Shown: one piece after another, positions 29,693 to 39,686 of the stretch | Layout: each line of letters starts with the position of its first letter | Numbering within the stretch: the first letter of the stretch is position 1 | DNA from: Stentor coeruleus | Lineage: Eukaryota; Ciliophora; Heterotrichea; Heterotrichida; Stentoridae | NCBI GenBank assembly: GCA_001970955.1 | Contig: MPUH01000166.1 | Coordinates: 27,664-91,663 of the forward strand | Length of the DNA: 64,000 bases | Direction: 5' to 3' | The notes under the pieces: generated by a model | What the model saw: only the letters and a program-made list of their open reading frames with translations | What the model was told of the DNA's origin: nothing | Database searches by the model: none | Made by a program: the position numbers and the translations under genes

Positions 29693-30362
29693 TTAATTCC
29701 CTTGGACTCTAACTAGCCCATAAGCCTTACAAGTTCTCTCCAAAGCCTTAACTTCCGTATGGAAAAAATACTCATATCCTTTCGGTTGAGTCTTTTCCAA
29801 AACTACTTCGTCGTTTCGCTAATCACAATCTTCCAAGGTATCCCATTACTTTCCATCTGATTAGTAATTAACACATCAGGACCATAAATATCATACCTAG
29901 CAATACTAGTCCCCATAATTCCTCCAATAACTTCTCCAGTATGTAAACCAATCCTCATATTCAATTCCTTATCTTCCTTTCTTACTTCTTCAATAATTTC
30001 AATCATAGAATATGCGAATTTTATCATATTTTCACATTCTTCAAAAGGATTTCTCATCCCACTTCTATATCCAATAGCAACATAATAATCCCCTATAGTA
30101 TGAACTTTATATACTTTATTTTTCACACTACTTTCATCAAATTTTGTAAAAAGCATTGAAAGTATATTTATAATCTCTTCAGCATCACGACCACTTGACC
30201 AAGGTATAAAGCTAACAATATCAGCATAGATTACAAGGTGAATTGTAAAAAAATATTCAGTGACTGTGTTTTTTTCTTCTAAATGCTTGAAAATATGTTC
30301 AGGGATCATTTGAGTAAGTAAACCTTCGATTTTTTCTAGATTTTTATGTGCTTTTGATGTTA
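29693..30362 (-). pseudogene. Class III adenylate/guanylate cyclase catalytic-domain fragment
   Basis: The minus strand encodes a pre-catalytic helix (LLTQMIPEHIF), the first metal Asp in VIYADIVSF, VHTIGDYYVAIG with the second metal Asp, MRIGLHTGEVIGGIMG and YDIYGPDVLITNQMES. The transition-state Asn and Arg of the usual VNTASRMES stretch are Leu and Gln here. One base appears missing at 29814-29816. Restoring it continues the domain to VVLEKTQPKGYEYFFHTE and a stop at 29693-29695. There is no ATG: the open frame begins at a GTG (30411), and its first 15 or so codons are antisense to the neighbouring relic. The regulatory/membrane part is missing. Probably a gene fragment. Confidence 0.7.
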
Positions 30363-30990
30363 GCAATATATTCACTTCAAAGCTTTGAGGATTATTTAGT
30401 AGATTATTCACCAGTTTTTATAGATGATGCTAATGATATGATAATTAGTTATGGAATTGTGAATTTGGATACTATCAATAATATGTTTGAAATAGTTGCC
30501 GAAAATATTAATCTGATTAGCAACTTGACTATTATGGATGCTTTTGATCAACTAATTAACTCAATAAGTAAACTTTATACTTATTATAAACTTCCTGATT
30601 CTTCAATAATATATTTAGAAGTTAATGATACTTGTTAATAAGAGATAAGTAACTTTCTAATGTTTCCAAAAATTATCATCTAGGCTTTTCTGATAAATGG
30701 ATAATTTTTATTGGAGATTTTAATGTAGACCCCAAAAATATTACTAATATAATTGTAACAGTTTATTCACAACCTAAATATATATCCAATACAATAAACG
30801 TAAATTTTAAAAACGAAATTTTGATAGAGAAAAACTTGTGATGTATGATGAAGTTGATTTAGATATAGAAAATTTATCAGTTTGGTAACACTTGAAATTC
30901 TAAAATGGAACTATCGATTGCTATTAATGATAAACAATAGAATTTAAAATATACAAAGTGGAAGATATACTCTTATTCAAACGTCAGCTA
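30360..30990 (+). pseudogene. Relic A of a Cys-rich receptor-like gene family
   Basis: An open frame to 30638 reads IYSLQSFEDYLVDY, then YGIVNLDTINNMFEIV, then NLTIMDAFDQLINSISKLY. It aligns block by block with relic B at 53 kb on the other strand (YGFVNLDTVNNKFEMI, MIMDTFDNFINSINEVY). After 30638 there are stops, then another frame continues with YHLGFSDKW, matching YYIGFADKL in relic B, and stays open for about 47 codons. There are no start and no intact end. It begins exactly where the cyclase fragment on the opposite strand stops. Confidence 0.65.
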
Positions 30991-31476
30991 ATAAATCCAA
31001 TTTCGAAATAAATTATAATGCTGTTATATAAAAAGCTTAGAAATTGTTATTTTTAGTAATTATAAATTTTCTTTTACTACTTAGTCTAGTGAAAAATAGC
31101 GATAAATTGATGATACCAGATTTACAAAAATATTCAATATATGAATGAACTATTTCTATATTCATAATAATAACTACATTATTTTAGCTTAAATACAGCA
31201 TTTCTAACAAACTCATATATTTTTTTATCAAGCTTAATATATTTTTGTAAAATGTTATAATTTGCAGCCTCTTTTCACATTATTTTCTATACAAAGCATA
31301 TTCTAAATATTTTTCTTTCAATTATAATCTATAAATTTAATATACAAACAGCTTACAAAAAAACTAATTTCCAACTTTCCTCATTCATTATCTTAAAAAT
31401 CATCCTTAGATTTATTATCAAAACAACATTTCTTTAATATTTATATAAAATTTCTTAATAATAATACCAACTTAGC
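30991..31476. other. Intergenic
   Basis: AT-rich with multiple stops in all frames, ending in the A-rich leader of the CoA transferase gene. No gene was recognised. Confidence 0.5.
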
Positions 31477-32934
31477 ATGCTAAAATTAGTAATGCGAAAT
31501 CTGAGCAAGGTTTTCCCAAGTTCAGAAGCCGCAGTTGCAGATATAAAAAGTAGTTCAACTTTAATTATAGGAGGATTTGGTGTATGTGGAGTGCCTGAGA
31601 ATTTATTAAAAGCTATAAGAAAAAAAGGAATACAAGATTTAAACATATATACAAACTTATCTGGGACAAATACATATGGTCCTGGACTTCTTGTAGGGGC
31701 TAAAATGGTTAGTAATTTTCATGCATCTTATGTTGGGGCAAATGAAGAGTTAGAAAGACAATACTTGAATGGAGAAATCGAATTAGAACTTATTCCTCAA
31801 GGAACTCTTATAGAGAAATTTAGAGCAGGAACTCTTGGAATACATGCTTTTTACACACCAACTGGAGCAGGTAGTTTAGTTGAGGAAGGTGGTTTCCCAA
31901 TGAAATATTCAAGAGGAGGGAAAAATATAGAGAAATACTCAGAACCTAAAAAAAGCATCGTAAAAAATGGGAAAAAATATATACTTGAAGAAGCAGTTAC
32001 TGGGGATGTAGGGATAATAAAAGCTTGGAAAGGTGACACTTTTGGCAATCTGATATATAGGAAAACTGCAAGAAATTCCAATGCAGATATAGCTGGGGCT
32101 TCAAAAATTACTATAGCTGAAGTAGAAGAGCTTGTTCCTGTTGGGAGTTTGGATCCTGATCATATCCATACGCCTGGGGCTTTAATAACTAGAATTGTTA
32201 AAGGAGAACATTATGAAAAACCTATTGGAGTACTGACACTTAATACAGGTCAAAATTTAAAAATTCCTGGAACTCCTGAACAAATAAAGCGAAAACTAAG
32301 GATCACAAAGAGAGCAGCAAAAGAAATTAAAGATGGAATGTATGTCAATTTAGGGATAGGTATGCCAACACTAATTCCAAACTTTATCGACAAAAATATA
32401 AATATAGTGATTCATGGAGAAAATGGTATTCTTGGCATAGGTCCTTATCCTTTAGAAGGTCAACAAGATCCGGATCTTACAAATGCAGGGAAAGAAACAA
32501 TTACAATGATTCCAGGTGCATCATCATTTGCAAGCAGTACTAGTTTTGGTATAATCAGAGGTAATCATCTTGATTTAACTATACTTGGAGGTCTTCAAGT
32601 ATCAGAAAATGCAGATTTAGCTAATTGGGTAGTTCCTGGGAAAATGGTTAAAGGTATGGGTGGAGCTATGGATTTGGTTAGTAGTAAAACAAAATGTGTT
32701 GTTTGCATGGAACATATAGCTAAAGGTACTAGTAAAGTTGTTAAAAAATGCACTTTACCTCTTACTGGTAAAAATATAGTTAAACTTCTAATAACAGATT
32801 TAGGGGTTTTTGAGTTTACAGAAACAAGTGAAATGAGGTTAATTGAGATAGCTGAAGGGACTAGCTTAGATTTTATAAAAGAGAAAACAGAAGCGAGTTT
32901 TTCAATTGCTACAGACTTGAAAAAAATGCTTTAA
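31477..32934 (+). CDS. OXCT1: Succinyl-CoA:3-ketoacid CoA transferase (SCOT), 485 aa
   Basis: Full-length fused alpha-beta CoA transferase (EC 2.8.3.5). The alpha half has the glycine-rich GGFGVCGVPENL signature at about residue 32 and GTLGIHAFYTPTG. The beta half has MYVNLGIGMPTLIPNF and the catalytic Glu315 in HGENGILGIG, the residue that forms the enzyme-CoA thioester. The short N terminus MLKLVMRNLSK is basic and amphipathic, fitting mitochondrial import. SCOT transfers CoA from succinyl-CoA to acetoacetate in ketone-body use. The length matches animal SCOT after its presequence. The final codons are duplicated downstream by the assembly. Confidence 0.95.
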   Translation: MLKLVMRNLSKVFPSSEAAVADIKSSSTLIIGGFGVCGVPENLLKAIRKKGIQDLNIYTNLSGTNTYGPGLLVGAKMVSNFHASYVGANEELERQYLNGEIELELIPQGTLIEKFRAGTLGIHAFYTPTGAGSLVEEGGFPMKYSRGGKNIEKYSEPKKSIVKNGKKYILEEAVTGDVGIIKAWKGDTFGNLIYRKTARNSNADIAGASKITIAEVEELVPVGSLDPDHIHTPGALITRIVKGEHYEKPIGVLTLNTGQNLKIPGTPEQIKRKLRITKRAAKEIKDGMYVNLGIGMPTLIPNFIDKNINIVIHGENGILGIGPYPLEGQQDPDLTNAGKETITMIPGASSFASSTSFGIIRGNHLDLTILGGLQVSENADLANWVVPGKMVKGMGGAMDLVSSKTKCVVCMEHIAKGTSKVVKKCTLPLTGKNIVKLLITDLGVFEFTETSEMRLIEIAEGTSLDFIKEKTEASFSIATDLKKML

Positions 32935-33170
32935 TTTAGNATTTTATAAAAGAGAAAACAGAAGCGAGTTTTTCAATTGCTACAGACTTGAAAAAAATGC
33001 TTTAATTTAGCTTTTAAATGTTAATTATTCCTTGGTTTGTGTATAAACTGCTGAGCTAGGATTTATAATAAAACAGCTTAAGCATTTGGTNGCTTTTAAA
33101 TGTTAATTATTCCTTGGTTTGTGTATAAACTGCTGAGCTAGGATTTATAATAAAAAGTTTAAGCATTTGG
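32870..33170. repeat. Two consecutive assembly duplications after SCOT
   Basis: Positions 32870-32939 and 32941-33010 are the same 70 bases around the N at 32940 and contain the last SCOT codons. Positions 33010-33090 and 33092-33170 repeat around the N at 33091, with a small difference near the end. Only one copy of each is likely real. Confidence 0.85.
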
Positions 33171-34159
33171 CATGCATATGCAATACTTATAAATTTAATC
33201 AAATATGTCTAAAAAAACTTTTAATATGAACACAAACATTTTTATTTATGATTTCGTCATGCTTAAAATGAATTAACTAATTGAAAACAAGTTTAAGTCT
33301 TTAGAGATAAAAACCCTATATACCAATCTTTAAAATCCTTATTAAAAATGGTCCTCTTTTTGATGAATTTTATTTCATAAGATTATATATAATTTTTATT
33401 TATCATCTATAATCGATAAGCCTTTTATTATAAATCCTTGAGCTCCATGCTAAGAAAAGTATGCAAATCTTTCTACTTTGAATTCTAAAATTTTATTTTT
33501 TTAGTATATTGAAAATAACTCAACAAACTCCTGTAAAATTTTCATATCTTAAAAATGTTTTATATAAATATCAAAAAAATTCCCCATATCTTCGGATGTT
33601 TTCCAGAAAAATTTAATTTTTTTTTTAGTTTATGATAAGTATTTGACTATCTTATCCATCTAAAGTAATGCCCCTAAATTAATTCTAATCAGCGATACTA
33701 AACGCTTTGAAAATATAAATTTTAAGGATTTAGTATTTAAAATACAAATATTGAATGGTATAAACCTTATAATCAACAACATAACTTAATTATGTGTTTA
33801 GTATTTTCCAGATTTTGGTAGTAAAAGGCCAATATTTTTAATTTTCCACTAAATTTCAGAAGTTATATTAAAATATCCTAGAGGCTGTCGAAAGGCCAGA
33901 ATCAGGTATAAAATACTATACGAAATTTTAACATTTTAATAGAATTCCTTTTGATTTACAAATACAATTACCTAAGCCCAATTCTTAAATTATAATCATA
34001 TTGTCACACTTCAATAAAAACCCCATTATATAATATAACTCCATATAAAACCATATTTCAAGTGTATTTTTCCATACTAAATCCTCTTCTTCCTATTTCT
34101 TTCAAATTTCTCCCAATAACTTAAAATCATGAATCTAGAATTAAATTCATCCTATAAAT
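33171..34159. other. Intergenic
   Basis: About 1 kb of AT-rich DNA becoming A+C-rich in the last 200 bases, consistent with the leader of the next + strand gene. No gene, tRNA or repeat was recognised. Confidence 0.5.
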
Positions 34160-36782
34160 ATGAGTGATTATTCAGAATGTGTTATTGAAAGCGAAGCTGA
34201 TGAACCTGAAGACAATGAAAACAATGAAAATCCTTATTCCCCTGATGGGGATATAAAAATCAATATCATCCCAAGTTCCTTTAGAAAGACAACATTAAAT
34301 TTAAAAAAAGCTGCTGATTTAAATGCAGCTAAAATACACGGAGTAAACTTTATATAGGATGCCCATAAAGTGTTTAAATTCCCAGCTCTAGTCCAAACTG
34401 ATGAAGTTAAAAAGTGTGAATGCTGTATGTTTCCATTAACAGGTGAACCGTTTAATTATTTTGAGTCACTTGATGCATTAGCTGAGCTTGGAAGCTCATT
34501 TCCTTTATTCTTTATACTAGCAAAAAGTATTTTGTTTTATATGACAGTTGTGTTTTTTGTTGCTTGTATTGCCTGCTTGATCGCGAATATAATCCAACAA
34601 AAATCTCATCTTTGGAATGACCCAGCAGGTTTAACTTATCTAACCTTTGGTAACTATGGAGACCCTTGGGAAAATGAGGATGATTCAAATAAAGTCCCAT
34701 ATTGGCAACCAATTCTTCATCTTATTTCAGCATTCTTACTTATTGCCCTTGCTCCTTTTATTTCTAAAATCCTTTTAAACAAATCAGTTGAATTCGATTT
34801 AAATCTTACAACACCTTCAGATTTTACACTTTGGATTAAAGGACTGCCAAAGGAATATACTGCTGAAGAACTTGAAGAGTTTTTTATAACAAAGTCAAAA
34901 CAAAGCAGTGTGAGAATTGTGAATATAAACAGCGCTTATGATATAAAGGAATTTGTAAAAGTTTCAAAAAGTTTACTTGAATGGGAGACTACTTTAGAGT
35001 TTATTAAAACTTTTAAAAAAGAAAACCCTGGAAGTTATCCGAAAAAAGGCTTTTTATGTTTTAAAAAAAAGTTTCCAAGTGAGTCTGAGTGTGAGAAAAA
35101 CATTGAAGAACTTAGACAAAAGGAAGAAACATTTTCCAATAGCCTAAATGAAAAACTTACTTCTGTAGCTTTTGTCACGTTTGTATCACAAATCGACGCT
35201 AGAGTATTAGCGAAACAGTTCAGAATGTCAAACCTCAAAAAATTCCTTGTCTCACTCAAAATGAAAGTTATCAAAAGCAAAAACAGTTTATTCAAAGGGC
35301 ATTTCATAACAACAGAAATGGCCCCAGAACCTTCTGATGTTTACTGGGAAAACTTATCAGCAGGTTATCTAGCCAAACAAACCCGACGTATAGTTACTTA
35401 TATCATAGCTTTATTGACAATTGGAATAACTTTCATAATCCTTTTCTTCGTAAAAGATTATCAAAAATCTAACTCAAATTCTCACAGCTCAGCAAAATAT
35501 ATTGGTTCAGCATTTTCATCATTACTTGTTATAGCTATAAACATCCTTCTAAGTATATCAATTCGTATTTATACAAAACAAGAAATGCATCATACATGGA
35601 GTACATACAATTTGTCAGTAGCTCAAAAATTAGTCATAGCTTTATTTTTAAACACAGCTATTATCCCATTAGTTATCTGTTATAATTATAAAACTGATTG
35701 GTTTAATACTGGAGGACTTGCAAGTAATATTTTTTGGATACAAGCTAGTAATACTATTGTAACTCCTTTATTATATTTGATTTATCCATCTTATCAGTTT
35801 AAAAAATTTAAAAGGTGGATTAAGAGTAGGAATGGACTTAAAGGGATAAGTCAGTATGAGGCGAATTTACTTTTTGAAGGACCTGAAGTTGATTTAGCTG
35901 ATAGGTTTGCTAATATATTGAAGTCATGTTTGGTTAGTGTTTTTTATGCACCTTTGGTACCTATTGGTGTGTTGATTACTATAGTTGGGATATTTTTAGA
36001 AGTTTCAGTGTTTAAATTAATGCTTATTAAAGTCCATTCTCGACCTAGAAAACAAAGCAAGACTTTAGCTATAGAAATTTCTAAATGGCTAAGACGTCTT
36101 CCATCAGTTTATGCAGCAGGAATACTTATTTTTTATTATCCTTATATATCAGAAATCCGCCAAGCTCTTATTGCTTTATTAGTAATAATCTGTGCATACA
36201 ACATGTTATATATAGAATCATTTATAGACTCAAAATTCGAAGATAATTCTATAGATGTTTTAATGCAATTAAATAAATCAGATGAAAATGACAATTATTT
36301 CAAATTCATCTCGGAGTTCTTTACTGTAATTTTGAATTTAGGATTATGAAAGAGAAAACCCTGTCACTCAAGTAGAAGGGTGGGAAAAATGGTTTAAACA
36401 TGTTGATGAACAAGATGGACATGAAGGAAGAGATTATTCAATGCTGAAAAGAGGCAATTTTAAACTTGGTATAATATAAATAGATGCGATAAATCAGTAT
36501 GCTGCGAAATTACTTGCGGAAAATAGGATAGGTATAAGAGAAGGAACAAGAAAAAGATCTTCTATAATGCAGTTTGCCATGAATAGTCCACGGACAACTA
36601 ATCGTTTAAGCCCAAGACAAAGAGGAACTGTTAAAGATATGATGTATAATGAATTTACTGGGAATATTGAAAGAATTGAAGTTGTGGCGAAACCTAAGAA
36701 TGAAGCTGAAAAGTCTGGATCAACACCACAATTTTTAGGATTTGCAGGATATTCAAAGTACAAAGCTGGAAATCAAGCATAG
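34160..36782 (+). CDS. OSCA/CSC1/TMEM63-like ion-channel family protein, 858 aa, three tiny introns
   Basis: Exons 34160-34342, 34358-36325, 36342-36468 and 36484-36782 sum to 2577 bases. The acidic N terminus is followed by paired hydrophobic segments (about residues 95-120 and 165-190). A cytosolic region with an RRM-like fold comes next (TLWIKGLPKEYTAEELEEFF to VAFVTFVS). Then comes the family motif APEPSDVYWENL and six or more further membrane segments to about residue 700. The C-terminal tail is hydrophilic and basic. The layout matches the mechanosensitive/osmosensitive OSCA/TMEM63 superfamily; distant relation to anoctamins is the alternative. The last two introns are needed to read beyond residue about 716. 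Confidence 0.75.
34343..34357 (+). other. 15-nt intron
   Basis: Sequence gtaaactttatatag, phase 0, with an in-frame TAG at its end. Confidence 0.9.
36326..36341 (+). other. 16-nt intron
   Basis: Sequence gtaattttgaatttag. Being 16 nt, it also shifts the frame. Removal gives FFTDYERENP across the join. Confidence 0.85.
36469..36483 (+). other. 15-nt intron
   Basis: Sequence gtataatataaatag, phase 1. Removal gives NFKLDAINQYAAK across the join and opens the last exon to 36782. Confidence 0.85.
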
Positions 36783-37089
36783 AATTATTATTTATAAGTA
36801 TACTTTTTTGTTATATTTATTAAAATTTTATATGTGTTTATAATAAGGAATGAGGATATTGGTTAATGAGTAATCCAATGAATATGGTGTAACAATGATT
36901 TATGTGGAACTTATGAATTTAATTGAATTTGCTATTTGGGATGCAGAGTAATGCTATAGAGTATTAGAAAAATTATGATCCTGTGAGTCTAAAATTAGCT
37001 GAAATGTTTATTAGAAGTAAAAAAAAATCAGTCTGTTATATAATTCAATGACATCTAAAAATTTATTTGATTTTTTTATAATATTTGAA

Positions 37090-37299
37090 ATGGGATGTTG
37101 CCAATCTGGATCATTAAGCAGTGAAATTGAATTTGAAGAAAATAACTCAGAGCTTATATCAAGCTTCAAACCGATCCATTTTATACTGATTCCTGGAGAA
37201 ACTAATCAAAAATTTGAACCAACACCTTCATTTGGATCAGGATCCAAGAACTTTGCTTTTGATTCATCACATGAAAGAGAAAACTTAGAAATTAATTAA
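37090..37299 (+). CDS. Small acylation-signal protein, 69 aa
   Basis: Not recognised. The ATG at 37090 gives MGCCQSGSLSS, a strong dual myristoylation/palmitoylation signal (Gly2, Cys3, Cys4, Ser7), so I prefer it to the upstream ATG at 37048, whose 14 extra residues are Phe/Ile noise. The body is acidic and then Phe/Ser/Gly-rich, with no domain. It could be a small membrane-attached adaptor. Its short length keeps confidence moderate. Confidence 0.5.
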   Translation: MGCCQSGSLSSEIEFEENNSELISSFKPIHFILIPGETNQKFEPTPSFGSGSKNFAFDSSHERENLEIN

Positions 37300-38099
37300 T
37301 ACCTTTATTCTTAACAACTATCCTATTGATATATCTTGCATATAAGACAAGAGAAGATAAAAAAATGAAATTTAAACTCAAAAGGGCTAATGATATGAAG
37401 AACAAATTAGGAATGTAAGAGTTGATGAGTTTTTAATTAGGGTGAGATTTTATGTATTAAAAAATAATAACATACCAAAATTGCAAAGCTAGATAGTTAA
37501 AAATTGTGTTATTTACTCTTGTGCACAATTGAAAATAAAGTTTATAGGCATAAAATAATATTAGTTACAAAGTATTTTAGTAGTTTATATATTGTGCTTT
37601 ACTAAGTCTACACTTTAATAAATATACGCTAAATCCTATAGAACTATTTAAACTCATATTTGGATTTTTGTTTTTGTCTGCATGAATAAATCTTATCATA
37701 CCAAAATTGCAAAAAAATATCAAAATAGTTTAGATCAAAGGTAAAATTATAGGAAATAAAAAAATTAACACTAGTTGCAATATATTTCATAGTTCATATA
37801 AGATTGTTTTCTAGGTTTTATTTTTACTACTTTGGATAGATATAACCATAAATTTTGGCATTTTAGTATGCTATCGAAAAAATACATGTATTTTTTGTAT
37901 TGAAGCAGTTTATGGCAAATATAATTATATATTTTATGGAAATAGCTTTTGATAAGAGCTTTTTAATTTGATGCTTATATCATATATATATGATAAATAA
38001 ATTATATTATTAAAACACAAATGTATATTTAATGCATCTGAATAAATCTAATATATTACTAGAACTATATGATATAATATATACTTCTTTACACTAAAA
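37300..38099. other. Intergenic with a coding-like fragment and a diverged repeat
   Basis: Positions about 37303-37419 encode a hydrophobic span followed by a Lys-rich tail (AYKTREDKKMKFKLKRAND) and a stop, with no start. It resembles the end of a membrane protein, possibly another relic. Around 37471 and 37696 the same CATACCAAAATTGCAA motif begins two loosely similar stretches about 225 bases apart. The rest is AT-rich. Confidence 0.35.
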
Positions 38100-39221
38100 C
38101 TAATTAATTTTTCTTTTTATCTCTTCAAATAATATATGCAATGGTGTGATGCTTGGAATTTTTAAACATCCTCTAAGATGTTCTAATATATTTTTTGTAT
38201 TCCCATAATACAAAAACAAGCTTTCCATAGCTTTTGGAAGATCCTCACTTTCTTCTACCTTAAAAAGTTTTTGAAAATACCCTATTGCTGATATTTTATA
38301 ATAAACCTCAGCTTCTGCAGATGTGTTTGGGAGTTTTGCTGCTTTGTAAACCTCTGATTTAAAATTTTCAAGGTTATCAAGTGAAAACTTCAAGCTTTTA
38401 ATTTTAGGAAACACTTCCTTAAGAGCTTTTGAATATGATTTATAATTACTATCCTGAACCAAATCAGGAACCACTTCTTTACAGATTTCTTCAACAAATA
38501 TTTCTAATGTAGGGACAATGCTCATAATCCTCTTATAACTAATGATTTTATTTAAAATATCATCTTCATTTTCTGCATCAACTGATTCCTGGATTTCTTT
38601 AATCAAATCATGATCATGTTGTGACTGAGCAAGAACCATATCTTGGAACTCATTAACTTTTCCTTTAATCAATGAAATTTGGTCTTCTAAAGATTTTATA
38701 TAGTCTTGATAACATCTGATTTTTTCCTCATATTCATCTTTAGTTATTATTTCTTCATTGTTTTGTTTAAATTCAAATTCTGCTCTTTTTTTAGGGCTTA
38801 TAAGAGATACTGCTTGTCTTAAACCATTGATTTCACATATTAAGTCTATAACAATTTTTGTGACCTTTTTTAAGTTTGGCTTATCTCCTAAGTTTTTAAA
38901 CCCATTTTCTTGAAGGATTTTGTTAAGAAATCCCCACATTTCCCCCATATCATCTTTTTCATGCATGTCCCAAAGTGTAAATAGTTTTGCTATATCTTCT
39001 TGAACTTCACAGGATTTTTGAATCGCTAATTGAGCATATTGGAACATATCATTAAAATCCATTGTGGCGATAGCTTCTTCATATTCTTGAGTGTCTGGAG
39101 CTTTTGAATTTTGTCTTGTTTTTTTGGGGGTTTTGGACTGTGGAGGTTTAGTTAAAGGACTTGTTGTGTAAGCAGAAGAAAAAGCTCCTTTGGGCGGGAG
39201 CTTGTAAGGATATAAACTCAT
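38100..39221 (-). CDS. CEP70-like centrosomal protein, 373 aa
   Basis: Helical protein with a disordered Pro/Ser/Lys-rich N terminus (residues 1-45), a coiled-coil stretch (about 165-215) and a helical C-terminal domain. The end (YFQKLFKVEESEDLPKAMES, then LYYGNTKNILEHLRGCL) follows the CEP70 C-terminal pattern, where HFQ.LFDVPS...V.PRMNE is followed by a helix and NAV..LR..L. CEP70 binds gamma-tubulin and works at centrosomes/basal bodies. The match is by pattern only and the protein is shorter than human CEP70 (about 600 aa), so this is a moderate call. Confidence 0.55.
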   Translation of the reverse strand: MSLYPYKLPPKGAFSSAYTTSPLTKPPQSKTPKKTRQNSKAPDTQEYEEAIATMDFNDMFQYAQLAIQKSCEVQEDIAKLFTLWDMHEKDDMGEMWGFLNKILQENGFKNLGDKPNLKKVTKIVIDLICEINGLRQAVSLISPKKRAEFEFKQNNEEIITKDEYEEKIRCYQDYIKSLEDQISLIKGKVNEFQDMVLAQSQHDHDLIKEIQESVDAENEDDILNKIISYKRIMSIVPTLEIFVEEICKEVVPDLVQDSNYKSYSKALKEVFPKIKSLKFSLDNLENFKSEVYKAAKLPNTSAEAEVYYKISAIGYFQKLFKVEESEDLPKAMESLFLYYGNTKNILEHLRGCLKIPSITPLHILFEEIKRKIN

Positions 39222-39686
39222 ATTAATAATATGAAGACACTTATATACATTATACCAAGAAAAGCCAAAGCACTCAGAAGTGCACCTTTTGCTAAATTAC
39301 ATGAGTTAAATTAAAAATCAACAATTTTTCAGTGCAATAACAGCTGAGTATCTAAAATTTTAAATCATCAGCCAAACCAGTCTCAGCACACAATAACCCG
39401 AGATAAAATTAATAAAAAGTTCATATTCTTTGCCCAAAGCACATCCTTTTTCAATTTTAACTACCTCCCTACCTCTATCCCTCTACCTCATAAAATCAAT
39501 AATCTCAATGCTTCAGCTAACATCAACCCTTCCTCCAGCATTCCCTCATCTAAACAACCTGAGATGCAAAAATTTAGCCCAAAACAAGTATCAAAAAATC
39601 CTCACCCTAACTCAAAGTTTAATTGGCAAAGAATATCTCAGAGCTGGAGCTGATCTTTTTAACTTTCAAATAATCCCTCCCATAGG
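39222..39686. other. Intergenic with a coding-like + strand stretch
   Basis: A+C-rich on the + strand, as expected beyond the 3' end of the minus-strand synthase gene. From an ATG at about 39508 the + strand stays open, with a natural-looking composition (KYQKILTLTQSLIGKEYL, then RAGADLFNFQIIPP), but the frame then runs antisense into the synthase without a stop. It may be a small unfinished gene or a composition effect. Confidence 0.3.
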
